A program made the position numbers and the translations under genes. A stretch of DNA of 64,000 bases, from assembly GCF_030656345.1 (NCBI RefSeq), contig NZ_JAUSNR010000007.1:47365-111364 (forward strand), given 5' to 3'. The first letter of the stretch is position 1. Every line of letters starts with the position of its first letter. Positions 36,195 through 44,016 of the stretch are shown one piece after another. Source of the stretch: Pseudotabrizicola sp. (GTDB lineage Bacteria > Pseudomonadota > Alphaproteobacteria > Rhodobacterales > Rhodobacteraceae). The notes under the pieces were generated by a model. That model was not told where the DNA came from. It ran no database searches and saw only the letters and a program-made list of their open reading frames with translations.

Positions 36195-39134
36195 ATGACC
36201 GGGCAACTGATCGGACAACTGATCTTGTGGCTGATTGTGGCGATTGTCGCCATCGCAATCCTCTACTGGGTGATGCAATGGCTGTTTCGCAGGTCCACCA
36301 AGGAAGTCGCCTTTGTGCGCACCGGATTTCTGGGCGAAAAGGTGGTGATCGACGGCGGTGCCTTCGTCTGGCCGATCATTCACGATATCACGCCTGTGAA
36401 CATGAACGTGCTTCCGCTCAAGGTCAGCCGCACCAAAGGGGCCGCGCTGATCACCAAGGACCGGATGCGCGTGGATGTGGAGGCAGAATTCTACGTCCGC
36501 GTGCGGCCCACCCCGGCCTCGGTTGCCACTGCGGCCTCGACCCTTGGCCGCCGCACACTGGAACCCGAAACGCTGCATGCGCTGCTGTCGGGCAAGTTCG
36601 AAAGTGCGCTTCGTGCGGTTGCCGCCGAGATGGAAATGGGTGCCATGCACGAGACCCGCGCCACCTATGTGGCCCGCGTGCGTGAGGCGGCACAGGAAGA
36701 TCTGGAGAAGAACGGGCTTGAACTGGAATCCGTGGCCATTCTGGACATTGACCAGACCAGCCTGGAATTCTTCAACCCCTCCAACCGGTTCGATGCCGAA
36801 GGTCTGACCGTCCTGATCAAGGACATCGAGGCCCGCCGCAAGATCCGCAACGACATCGAACAGGATGCGATGATCCAGATCCGCACCCGCAACCTTGAGG
36901 CCGAAAAGCAGGCGCTGGAGATCGAGCGGGCATCCGAGGAAGCGCGCCTTGAGCAGGAACGCGATGTGGAATTCCGCCGCGCCCGGCAGCGCGCCGAACT
37001 GGCCCGTGAACGTGCCACCCGCGAGACCGAGGCGGAAGAGGCCCAGATCACCTCACGCGAGGTGATCGAGATGGCACGCATCGCCAATGAGCGCACCATT
37101 GCCGAGGCCCGGATCGCATCGGAGCTTGATATCCGGGGCCGCGAGATTGCACGGCAAAAGGCGGTCGATGCCGATGAGCTTGCCGCGCGCGAAGACATCG
37201 AACGCGCGCGGATTCTTCAGGAACGTGCTCTGAAAGAGGCGCGCATCACGAATGAACAGGAAACCAGCACACAGGAAATCGCCCGCGCCCGCGCGCTGGA
37301 GGCCGCAGAGATCGAGGCACGCGAGGCCACCGAACGCGCCCGTATCGCGCAGGAAAAGGCGCTGACAGAGGCGCGCATTGCCAAGGACCGGGAAACTCAG
37401 GCCCTTGAAATCGCGCGCCAGCAGGCCACCGCCCAGGCCGAGATCGAGGCGGCCGAGGCCACTGAGAAGCGCAACATGGCCAAGACCTTGCTGATCAATC
37501 AGACCCGCATCCGGGGCGAGGAAACCATCCGCAAGCAGGAGATTGACCGTCAGAAGTCGTTGGACGAGGCCGAAATCGCCGCCCATGAGGCGACTGAACG
37601 GCTGCGCATCGTACAGGCAGCGCAGGTGTCCGAGGCGCGCATCAGCGAGGACCAGCGCATCCGTGAGATGGAAATCAGCCGCCAGCAGGCTATCGAGGCG
37701 GCCGAGATCGCCGCCGGTCAGGCCGTCGATGCCGCACGCATCGCACGCGAAAAGGCGGTGGCCGCAGAACGCATCGCCGCAGACCTTGCGACCCGCAGCA
37801 CCGAGATTGCGCGCGACACCGCGCTGGATCAGGCGCGCGTGGCGTCAAGCCAGACCGTCGATCAGGCCCGCATTGTCACCGAACAGGCGCTGGACGAGGC
37901 GCGCGTCGCCGCCGAACAGGCGGTGGAGGCCGCCCGCATCGCCCAGAAACGCAGTCTGGAGGCTGAACGCATTACCGCCGAACAGGCGGTGCGCACCCAG
38001 GCCATCACCCGCGATAAGGCGCTGGAAGCGGCCGAGATTGCCCGCCGCGAGGCGGTGGAGCGCGCCCGTATTGCCGCCGATCTGGCGCTGGAACAGGACC
38101 GCATCAGCAGTCAGAAAACCCGCGAGGTCACCGATATCGACCGCAAGCGCGAGGTCGAGGCCGCCGAAGATGCACGCGTGGTCGATCTGGCCACGGCCAA
38201 ATCTGCCCGCGCCGCAGCCGAGGCCGAGGTCCGGCGCGCGCAACTGGCCGCGCAGGCCTCTGTAGAGACCGCTGAGGTGGAGCGCGACCGCGCCGTCGAG
38301 ACCGCCCGCGTGGAACGCCGCCAGTCTTTGGAGCAGTTGGAAATCGCCCGCGTGCAGGCCCTGCGCGAAGCCGAGATCGAGTCACAGGAAGATGTGGAAC
38401 GCACCCGGATCGCTTCGGAACGCGGCCTCGACGAGATCCGCATCGCCCATCAGACCGAACGCCGCCGTCTGGAGGTGGAGCGCGAGCGCAGTGTGGAAAC
38501 GGCCCAGATGGAAAAGGCCATTTCCCTTTACCAGAAGTCACTGGAGGAAAGTGCCGCCCGGGCCGAGGCCGACGTTGCCCGCGCTCTGGCAGCGCAGGCC
38601 GAGGAAAAGGTCAAGACCGTGCGCGAAACCGAAGTGGCCGAGCGCCGGAAATCCGTCGATGTGCTGATGGCCGAGAAAGCCGCAGCAGAGGCACGGCTGA
38701 TGGCCGAGGCGGCGCAGGTCCGCGCCGTGGTCGAGGCGGAAGCGGCCAAGCTGATCAACGAAGCCGAAAACATCCTGACCGACGAAGCGCGCCATTCGTT
38801 GTTCAAGCGCAAGATGCTGGAGCATGTCGAAGGGATCGTCGCCGCATCGGTGAAGCCGTTGGAGAAAATTCAGGACATCAGGATCATGCAGCTTGACGGC
38901 ATGGGCGGCGGCGGTGGCAGCGGTGGCAGCCCCACCGATGAGGTCATCAACTCTGCCCTGCGCTACCGGGTGCAGGCCCCGCTGATCGACAGCCTGTTGT
39001 CTGACATCGGGATCGAGGGCGGCACCCTTGCCAAACAGGGCGGCCTGATCCGCGAGGCTTCTGATCTGGGCCGCATCGCTGCTGAGGCGTCGAAGAAAAG
39101 GCCCGAGGAGAAAAAGCCCGAGGAGAAGAAATAG
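36195..39134 (+). CDS. Giant flotillin-like SPFH protein with a long hendecad-repeat coiled coil
   Basis: 979 aa, about twice a normal flotillin/YqiK. An N-terminal TM (LIGQLILWLIVAIVAIAIL, 4-24) precedes an SPFH/PHB domain (about 35-215: EVAFVRTGFLGEKVVIDGG, RMRVDVEAEFYVRV, LDIDQTSLEFFNPSN). Residues 243 to about 770 form an Arg/Glu/Ala-rich helix. Residues 286-648 are 33 back-to-back 11-residue units ending mostly in RI, EI or RV (e.g. AQEKALTEARI). The C-terminus has a flotillin-like end, a Gly-rich MGGGGGSGG and a Lys/Glu tail. Flotillins scaffold membrane microdomains. It sits between transporter/Tm-1 genes and CoxG-like and Mo-hydroxylase genes, so it may hold this pathway at the membrane. 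Confidence 0.9.
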   Translation: MTGQLIGQLILWLIVAIVAIAILYWVMQWLFRRSTKEVAFVRTGFLGEKVVIDGGAFVWPIIHDITPVNMNVLPLKVSRTKGAALITKDRMRVDVEAEFYVRVRPTPASVATAASTLGRRTLEPETLHALLSGKFESALRAVAAEMEMGAMHETRATYVARVREAAQEDLEKNGLELESVAILDIDQTSLEFFNPSNRFDAEGLTVLIKDIEARRKIRNDIEQDAMIQIRTRNLEAEKQALEIERASEEARLEQERDVEFRRARQRAELARERATRETEAEEAQITSREVIEMARIANERTIAEARIASELDIRGREIARQKAVDADELAAREDIERARILQERALKEARITNEQETSTQEIARARALEAAEIEAREATERARIAQEKALTEARIAKDRETQALEIARQQATAQAEIEAAEATEKRNMAKTLLINQTRIRGEETIRKQEIDRQKSLDEAEIAAHEATERLRIVQAAQVSEARISEDQRIREMEISRQQAIEAAEIAAGQAVDAARIAREKAVAAERIAADLATRSTEIARDTALDQARVASSQTVDQARIVTEQALDEARVAAEQAVEAARIAQKRSLEAERITAEQAVRTQAITRDKALEAAEIARREAVERARIAADLALEQDRISSQKTREVTDIDRKREVEAAEDARVVDLATAKSARAAAEAEVRRAQLAAQASVETAEVERDRAVETARVERRQSLEQLEIARVQALREAEIESQEDVERTRIASERGLDEIRIAHQTERRRLEVERERSVETAQMEKAISLYQKSLEESAARAEADVARALAAQAEEKVKTVRETEVAERRKSVDVLMAEKAAAEARLMAEAAQVRAVVEAEAAKLINEAENILTDEARHSLFKRKMLEHVEGIVAASVKPLEKIQDIRIMQLDGMGGGGGSGGSPTDEVINSALRYRVQAPLIDSLLSDIGIEGGTLAKQGGLIREASDLGRIAAEASKKRPEEKKPEEKK
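37050..38138 (+). repeat. 33 tandem 33-bp coding units (11-residue hendecads) inside the flotillin-like gene
   Basis: Read in frame, residues 286-648 divide exactly into 33 units of 11 with no indel: TSREVIEMARI, ANERTIAEARI ... ARREAVERARI, AADLALEQDRI, SSQKTREVTDI. The last residue is Ile, Val, Leu or Met in every unit and the one before is usually R or E. The unit sequences differ, so the array is old or selected for register rather than freshly amplified. Confidence 0.9.
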
Positions 39135-39572
39135 ATGCCGCGCGTATATATCTCTTCGGTCATCGACGCGCCCGCGGCAAAGGTATGGGACAAGGTCCGC
39201 GATTTCAACGGATTGCCGCGCTGGCATCCCCGTATCCGCGACAGCCGGATCGAGAATGGCGAACCCGCAGACCGGGTGGGGTGCGTCCGCGACTTTCACC
39301 TGCAAAACGGTGACCGCATCCGCGAAAAGCTGCTGGGCCTGTCGGATTTCGATCTGTTCTGCACCTATGCGATCCTCGAATCCCCGATGCCCCTGACCGG
39401 CTATGTTGCGACCCTGCGGCTGACGCCGGTTACGGATGGCGACCGGACCTTTGCGGAATGGACGGCCGAGTTCGACTGCGAGGATGCGGTGGCCGAAGAT
39501 CTGGTGTCAGGCATCGGCACGAATGTCTTTCAGGCCGGTTTCGACGCGCTCAAGCGCCAGATGGCGGGTTGA
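39135..39572 (+). CDS. SRPBCC-family protein (polyketide cyclase/CoxG-like), first paralogue
   Basis: 145 aa. The start directly follows the flotillin stop, with GAGGAGAAG in the flotillin 3' end as the ribosome-binding site. START/SRPBCC features: SSVIDAPAAKVWDKVRDFNGLPRWHP and RTFAEWTAEFDCE. These helix-grip folds bind hydrophobic ligands. CoxG of carbon monoxide dehydrogenase clusters, which recruits the molybdoenzyme to the membrane, belongs to the same superfamily. Together with the next gene it forms a tandem paralogous pair (DFNG-x2-RWH and RxGCVRxF in both). Confidence 0.85.
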   Translation: MPRVYISSVIDAPAAKVWDKVRDFNGLPRWHPRIRDSRIENGEPADRVGCVRDFHLQNGDRIREKLLGLSDFDLFCTYAILESPMPLTGYVATLRLTPVTDGDRTFAEWTAEFDCEDAVAEDLVSGIGTNVFQAGFDALKRQMAG

Positions 39573-39575
39573 GCG

Positions 39576-40022
39576 ATGGTAAAGGTGGTCAAAAGCACGG
39601 TCATGCAGGCCCCCGTCGAGGCGGTCTGGGATGTGATCCGCGATTTCAACGGTCATGACCGCTGGCATACCATCGTGGCGGAAAGCCATGTGGAAAAGGG
39701 CTGGCCCTCTGACCGGATCGGCTGCGTGCGCAATTTCCGCCTGACGGACGGGGCGAACCTGCGCGAGCAGCTCCTGACCCTGTCAGATGCAGACATGGCG
39801 TTCAGCTATTGCCTGCTCGACACGCCGGTGCCGCTTCTGAACTACGTCGCCCATGTGCGGCTGTCGCCCGTCACCGATGGCGACCGCACCTTCTGGCATT
39901 GGGAAAGCCGCTTCGACACGCCGCCGGGACGCGAGCGGGAATTGCACGACATGGTGGCAGAGCACGTCTATCAGGGCGGCTTTGATGCCGTCCGCGCCCA
40001 TATGGGGCTGGAGGGATCATGA
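39576..40022 (+). CDS. SRPBCC-family protein, second paralogue
   Basis: 148 aa, 3 bp after its paralogue. TVMQAPVEAVWDVIRDFNGHDRWHTIV, RIGCVRNFRLTDG and RTFWHWESRFDTPP align one-to-one with the preceding protein. Its stop overlaps the start of the FAD-subunit gene in an ATGA. The tandem may form a heterodimer. The position immediately upstream of the Mo-hydroxylase FAD subunit recalls CoxG or other ligand-binding helpers. Substrate binding or a cyclase step is the alternative. Confidence 0.85.
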   Translation: MVKVVKSTVMQAPVEAVWDVIRDFNGHDRWHTIVAESHVEKGWPSDRIGCVRNFRLTDGANLREQLLTLSDADMAFSYCLLDTPVPLLNYVAHVRLSPVTDGDRTFWHWESRFDTPPGRERELHDMVAEHVYQGGFDAVRAHMGLEGS

Positions 40023-40819
40023 CGATACAGGTGGAAACCTATACCACGCTGGCCGAGGCGGCGCGCGCCATGGGGACGGATGCCACCTATCTTGGGGGCG
40101 GTACGCTGGTCATGCGCGACGTGAATGCCGGCGTGGCCCCGGCGCGGATCCTGCGGGTGACAGACCCGACCTTACAACAGATCCGCACGCAGGGGGACGG
40201 GGTATCCATCGGGGCCGGGGTGACGATGGCAGCGGTTCTCGCCGCGCGGGAACTGGACTGGCTGCACCCGGTCGCGCGGTCCGTGGGCGGGCCGCAGGTG
40301 CGCAACATGGCCACGGTGGGGGGCAATCTGTTTGCCGCCCATCCTTACGGCGATTTCACCGCGGCACTGCTGGCTTTGGGCGCGCGCGTTGTGGCGGTCG
40401 GGCAGGGCGCACGCCCGCTGGAAGACCTGCTGCGCGACCGTGGACGCGCCGCGCTGATCGCCAGCATCGAGGTGCCGCGCCCGCGCAACCCGGCTGACTT
40501 TGCCTTTGCCAAGGTCAGCCGGATCAAGCCCAAGGGCGTGTCGGTTCTGTCCATTGCCGTGCATCTGCCGCGTGAAGGCGGGCGGATACGGGGCGCGCGC
40601 GTGGCTTTCGGTGCCATGGGGCCGACGCCGCTGCGCGCGGCGGCGGTGGAGCGGGTGCTGGAAGGGCAGGCGCTGGACGCGGCCACGATCGCGCGAGCGG
40701 CGCAGGTGGCATCCGAGGGGCTGGACCCGCCGACCGATGCCATCGCCAGCGCATGGTATCGGCGCGAGGTGGCGGGGGTGCATCTGCGCCGCCTGCTGGA
40801 ACGGATGGGGGGCCGCTAG
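40019..40819 (+). CDS. Molybdenum hydroxylase FAD-binding (medium) subunit
   Basis: 266 aa. This FAD subunit of the xanthine-oxidase family passes electrons from the 2Fe-2S centres to the final acceptor. Near residue 22 it has YLGGGTLVMRDVNAG (a variant of the first FAD loop AGGTDLL), then the second FAD motif NMATVGGNLFAAHPYGDF, and the C-terminal CO_deh_flav_C region. The order medium-small-large is as in cox/xdh-type operons. It is translationally coupled to the SRPBCC gene, and the small-subunit gene starts 1 bp after its stop. Confidence 0.93.
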   Translation: MTIQVETYTTLAEAARAMGTDATYLGGGTLVMRDVNAGVAPARILRVTDPTLQQIRTQGDGVSIGAGVTMAAVLAARELDWLHPVARSVGGPQVRNMATVGGNLFAAHPYGDFTAALLALGARVVAVGQGARPLEDLLRDRGRAALIASIEVPRPRNPADFAFAKVSRIKPKGVSVLSIAVHLPREGGRIRGARVAFGAMGPTPLRAAAVERVLEGQALDAATIARAAQVASEGLDPPTDAIASAWYRREVAGVHLRRLLERMGGR

Positions 40820-41293
40820 ATGGCGAAACGACCTGTGACATTCACCCTGAACGGACACGACCGCGCGGCCTTTGCCGATGACGGTCAGAACCTGCTGGAC
40901 TTTCTGCGCCGCAGTGTCGGCGACATGTCGCCAAAATATGGCTGCGGTCAGGGCACCTGCGGTGCCTGCACCGTCACCATCGACGGAGCCACGCATCTGG
41001 CCTGCCTGACGCTGGCCGAGGCGGTGCAGGGCTGCCGGGTCGAGACCGCCGCAGGGCTGGCCACACCCGCATTGCACCCGCTGCAAGAGGCGTTCATGGA
41101 ACATTTCGCGGCCCAGTGCGGCTATTGCACGCCCGGCATGCTGATTTCGGCCAAGGCGCTTCTGGACCGCAATCCTGCGCCCACGCGCGATGAGGTGATC
41201 GAGGCGATCAGCGGCAATATCTGCCGCTGCACCGGGTATGAGCCGATTATCTCGGCCATCCTGTCGGTGGCTGGCGGGAGGGTGCGGGCATGA
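40820..41293 (+). CDS. Molybdenum hydroxylase 2Fe-2S (small) subunit
   Basis: 157 aa. The N-terminal plant-type ferredoxin cluster is YGCGQGTCGACTVTIDG plus a fourth Cys in HLACLTL. The C-terminal four-helix cluster is CGYCTPGMLISAKALL with ICRCTGYEPI. Both 2Fe-2S sites are complete, so the subunit is expected to be functional. The stop overlaps the start of the large-subunit N-half by 4 bp. Confidence 0.96.
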   Translation: MAKRPVTFTLNGHDRAAFADDGQNLLDFLRRSVGDMSPKYGCGQGTCGACTVTIDGATHLACLTLAEAVQGCRVETAAGLATPALHPLQEAFMEHFAAQCGYCTPGMLISAKALLDRNPAPTRDEVIEAISGNICRCTGYEPIISAILSVAGGRVRA

Positions 41294-42984
41294 CCGGCGG
41301 CAACGGGATCGAATTCCGCAAGGAGTTTTTCGCGGATGAGCGCGACGACAATCTGAATGAAGTGGGCAAGCCCACGCGCCGACAGGATATTCCCGGCCAT
41401 GTCACCGGCCGTTCGCCCTTTTATGACGACCACAGGTTCGACGGCCTGCTGCACATCCGCTGCGTGCGCTCGCCCCATCACCACGCCCGCATCCGCCGCA
41501 TCGATACCACTGACGCGGCCCGCATGCCCGGCGTGCGGCGGGTGCTGGTGGGCGCGGATGTGCCGCGCAACCTCAACACCCTGCTGTCGCTGCTGGATTT
41601 CGGCCTCGACGACGAACCGCTGCTGGCCGAAACCAAGGTGGCCTACAAGGGAGAGCCGGTGGCGGCGGTGATCGCCGAGACAGAGGCGCAGGCCCGCGCG
41701 GCGGTGGCACGGGTGCGGGTGGACTGGGAGGTTATGCCCCATGTCCTCGACGTCGAAGAGGCGATCAAGCCGGGGGCCCCCACGGTGTGTGAGGTCTATC
41801 CGACCAACAAGTTCATCTATCACGGCAAGTATGACCACCAGAAGCTGCGGTTCGGCGATGTGGAGGCGGCCTTCGCCCGCGCCGACCACATCGTCGAGGG
41901 GCGCTATCAGATGTCGCCCATCGAACAGGCCCCGATCGAGACCTGCGGTGCCATCGCCGCCCCCGAACAGAACGACCGCTATGTCTGCTATACCTCTACG
42001 CAGGCGCTGTTCTTCTCGCTGGGCACGGCGGCCAAGGTGCTGACCATGCCATCCTCGCGCCTGCATTTCATCGGCGGCACCGTGGGCGGCGGCTTTGGCG
42101 GCAAGGTGGACAGCATCCACGAACCCATCGCGATTCTGGGCGCCATGCTGACCGGGCGGCCCTGCAAGTTCATGTGGGACCGCGAGGAAGAGATGCAGGT
42201 GGGTGCCCCGCGTGGGGCCGAACGCTGGTATCTGAAAGATGCCGTCATGCGCGATGGCCGGATCATCGCGCGCAAGTTCACTGGCTATTTCGACAGCGGC
42301 GCCTATACCCGCCTGTCATCCTACGCGATCATCAAGGGCGTGGGGCACCTGCCGGGCCCCTATACGATCCCGAATGTGCATGCCGATGTCTACTGCGTCT
42401 ATACCAACCGGACGCCTGCGACAGCGATGCGCGGCTTTGGCATCACCGGTGTCGATTTCGCCATCGAAACCCATATGGACAAGGTGGCCGATGTGGTCGG
42501 GATGAACCCGGTCGATCTGCGCATCCTCAATGCGTATCGCGACGGCGACATGAAGGCGCATCGGCGTCTGGCCAAGAACACCGCGCTGATCGAATGCTGT
42601 CAGGTGGTGGCAGACAAGGCCGGCATCGCCCTTACCCCCGCGTCCCGCGCGGCCTCGTCGCTGAAAGACGGCGGGGGAGAGCGGGCCGCGCTGCCATCGC
42701 ATACCGTGACCGATCAGGCGGGCCGGGTTCAGGGGTTTGATACCGGCAGCTATGCCAGAAAGGGCGCGAAACCCGCACCCGAGGCGATGATGCCGCCAGC
42801 CTCCCCCCGCGTGCCCCCCACCCCCATCCCCTTCCCAACAGGGGGAGGGGAGGTGCCGCCGCCGCCGGTCGCCCCCACACCGGCCCCCAAACCGAGCCCC
42901 GCGCAGGCACCCGAAACCACGCCCGCACCCGCCCGCACCGGCGCGTTGCGCTTTTCGTCCCTTTCCGGTTTCAGGAGGCGCTGA
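41290..42984 (+). CDS. Molybdenum hydroxylase large subunit, N-terminal half, with Pro-rich C-terminal tail
   Basis: 564 aa. It contains the first aldehyde-oxidase/XDH domain (VGKPTRRQDIPGHVTGRSPFYDD, VAYKGEPVAAVIAET) and the first part of the Mo-cofactor domain (GGTVGGGFGGKVDS, WDREEEMQVGAPRG, TPATAMRGFGITGVDFAIE). The active-site loop reads AMRGFGIT, as in XDH-like enzymes, not the AYRCSFR of Cu-Mo CO dehydrogenase. Homology stops near residue 450 (CCQVVADKAGI). Then come about 55 low-conservation residues and a Pro/Ala-rich tail encoded partly by a GC-rich hairpin. The catalytic Glu is not here but in the next gene. Confidence 0.9.
   Translation: MTGGNGIEFRKEFFADERDDNLNEVGKPTRRQDIPGHVTGRSPFYDDHRFDGLLHIRCVRSPHHHARIRRIDTTDAARMPGVRRVLVGADVPRNLNTLLSLLDFGLDDEPLLAETKVAYKGEPVAAVIAETEAQARAAVARVRVDWEVMPHVLDVEEAIKPGAPTVCEVYPTNKFIYHGKYDHQKLRFGDVEAAFARADHIVEGRYQMSPIEQAPIETCGAIAAPEQNDRYVCYTSTQALFFSLGTAAKVLTMPSSRLHFIGGTVGGGFGGKVDSIHEPIAILGAMLTGRPCKFMWDREEEMQVGAPRGAERWYLKDAVMRDGRIIARKFTGYFDSGAYTRLSSYAIIKGVGHLPGPYTIPNVHADVYCVYTNRTPATAMRGFGITGVDFAIETHMDKVADVVGMNPVDLRILNAYRDGDMKAHRRLAKNTALIECCQVVADKAGIALTPASRAASSLKDGGGERAALPSHTVTDQAGRVQGFDTGSYARKGAKPAPEAMMPPASPRVPPTPIPFPTGGGEVPPPPVAPTPAPKPSPAQAPETTPAPARTGALRFSSLSGFRRR
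42802..42855. repeat. GC-rich hairpin-like element inside the Pro-rich tail region
   Basis: ccccacccccatcccctt ... aacagggggaggggagg forms an imperfect inverted repeat that looks like a common extragenic repeat ('ccctccccctgttggg'-type) yet is read through in frame as PPTPIPFPTGGGEVPPPP. It lies at the point where the large subunit is divided. Confidence 0.5.
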
Positions 42985-44012
42985 TGACCCTGCACCGTGG
43001 CCGCGGCTTTGCCGCCATCAACTATCCCATCGGCATGAACCTTGGCGGTGACCCGAGTCAGGCGCTGGTCCATTCCAACCCTGACGGCAAGTTCACCGTG
43101 GCCCTGTCGGCCATCGACCTGGGGCAAGGGATGAAATCGGTCACCCGCCAGATTGCGGCCGAAACCCTCGGGGTGCCGGTCGAGGATGTCTATGTCGACA
43201 CCGCCGACAGCGACACCGGCCCGCATGACATGGGGTCTTTCGCCAGCCGCGGCACGCACCGGATGGGCAATGCGGTGATCATGGCCGCACAGGAAGCCCG
43301 AGGCGTGATGCTGGAGGCCGCAGCGGAAGAGCTGGAGGTGGATGCGGCTGACCTTGTTACCGACGGGCGCGGCAACATCCATGTGAAGGGCGCGCCGTCG
43401 CGGTCCATCACCACCATGGCCGCGGCGCAGGCCGCCCAGTTCCGTCAGGGCCGCACCATTGCCGGGCGCGGCATTTTCCTCATCCCGCTGTCCGAGGTCG
43501 ATCCGGATACCGGCGAGATGACCCCGGTGTCGTGCTTCGCCCATGCGGCCCTGCTGGTCGAGATCGAGGTGGATGACGAGACGGGGGAAGTTTCGGTGCT
43601 CGACATGCAGTCGGCTTATGAGGTCGGCCGCGCCCTAAATCCGCGTCTGGTGGAACAGCAGTTGCGCGGCGGTGCCTGGATGGGGATGAGCCATGCGCTG
43701 TGGGAAACCACCGAACCGCATTATCCGTCGCGTGACCATGGGCCGATCGATTTCAACACCTATCTGATGCCCGGCCCCGGTGACCTGGCCCCGCACCACA
43801 TCTCGGTGCTCGAACGCCCCGCGCCCGATGGCCCCTATGGGGGCAAGGGCCCGGGCGAGATGTGCGCCAATCCGGTGCTGCCTGCGGTCGCCAACGCAGT
43901 CTATGACGCGGTGGGCGTGCGTATCGACGATCTGCCGATCACGCCCGAAAAAATCCTGCGCGGGTTGCAGGCCCTCGGCGGTGCCAAACCCCGCAACCGG
44001 CTGGGGCGGTAG
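42984..44012 (+). CDS. Molybdenum hydroxylase large subunit, C-terminal half
   Basis: 342 aa. It starts in an overlap (TGATG) with the preceding stop and has a strong AGGAGG 8 nt upstream. The protein begins TLHRGRGFAAINYP, exactly where the second Mo-cofactor domain of an intact large subunit would start, and continues with ALSAIDLGQGMKSVTRQIAAE, DTADSDTGPHDMGSFASRGTH and the catalytic-Glu motif GPYGGKGPGEMCANPVLPAVANAVYDAVG. Together, N-half plus C-half minus the Pro-rich tail give a normal large subunit of about 780-800 aa. The two halves must assemble, since the cofactor site is built from both. Confidence 0.9.
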   Translation: MTLHRGRGFAAINYPIGMNLGGDPSQALVHSNPDGKFTVALSAIDLGQGMKSVTRQIAAETLGVPVEDVYVDTADSDTGPHDMGSFASRGTHRMGNAVIMAAQEARGVMLEAAAEELEVDAADLVTDGRGNIHVKGAPSRSITTMAAAQAAQFRQGRTIAGRGIFLIPLSEVDPDTGEMTPVSCFAHAALLVEIEVDDETGEVSVLDMQSAYEVGRALNPRLVEQQLRGGAWMGMSHALWETTEPHYPSRDHGPIDFNTYLMPGPGDLAPHHISVLERPAPDGPYGGKGPGEMCANPVLPAVANAVYDAVGVRIDDLPITPEKILRGLQALGGAKPRNRLGR

Positions 44013-44016
44013 GCGC

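Noticed and set aside
37053-38104. Repetitive minus-strand ORFs (177, 132 and 80 aa) that look like leucine-rich or Ser/Ala repeat proteins
   Set aside because: They are the complement of the 33-bp hendecad units in the flotillin-like gene.
37050-38138. CRISPR-like array because of the regular 33-bp period
   Set aside because: The units are not identical at DNA level, have no spacers and lie in one long reading frame.
40019-44012. Annotation as CO dehydrogenase (coxMSL)
   Set aside because: The active-site loop AMRGFGIT lacks the Cu-binding Cys of form I CODH; better called an XDH-family hydroxylase of unknown substrate.
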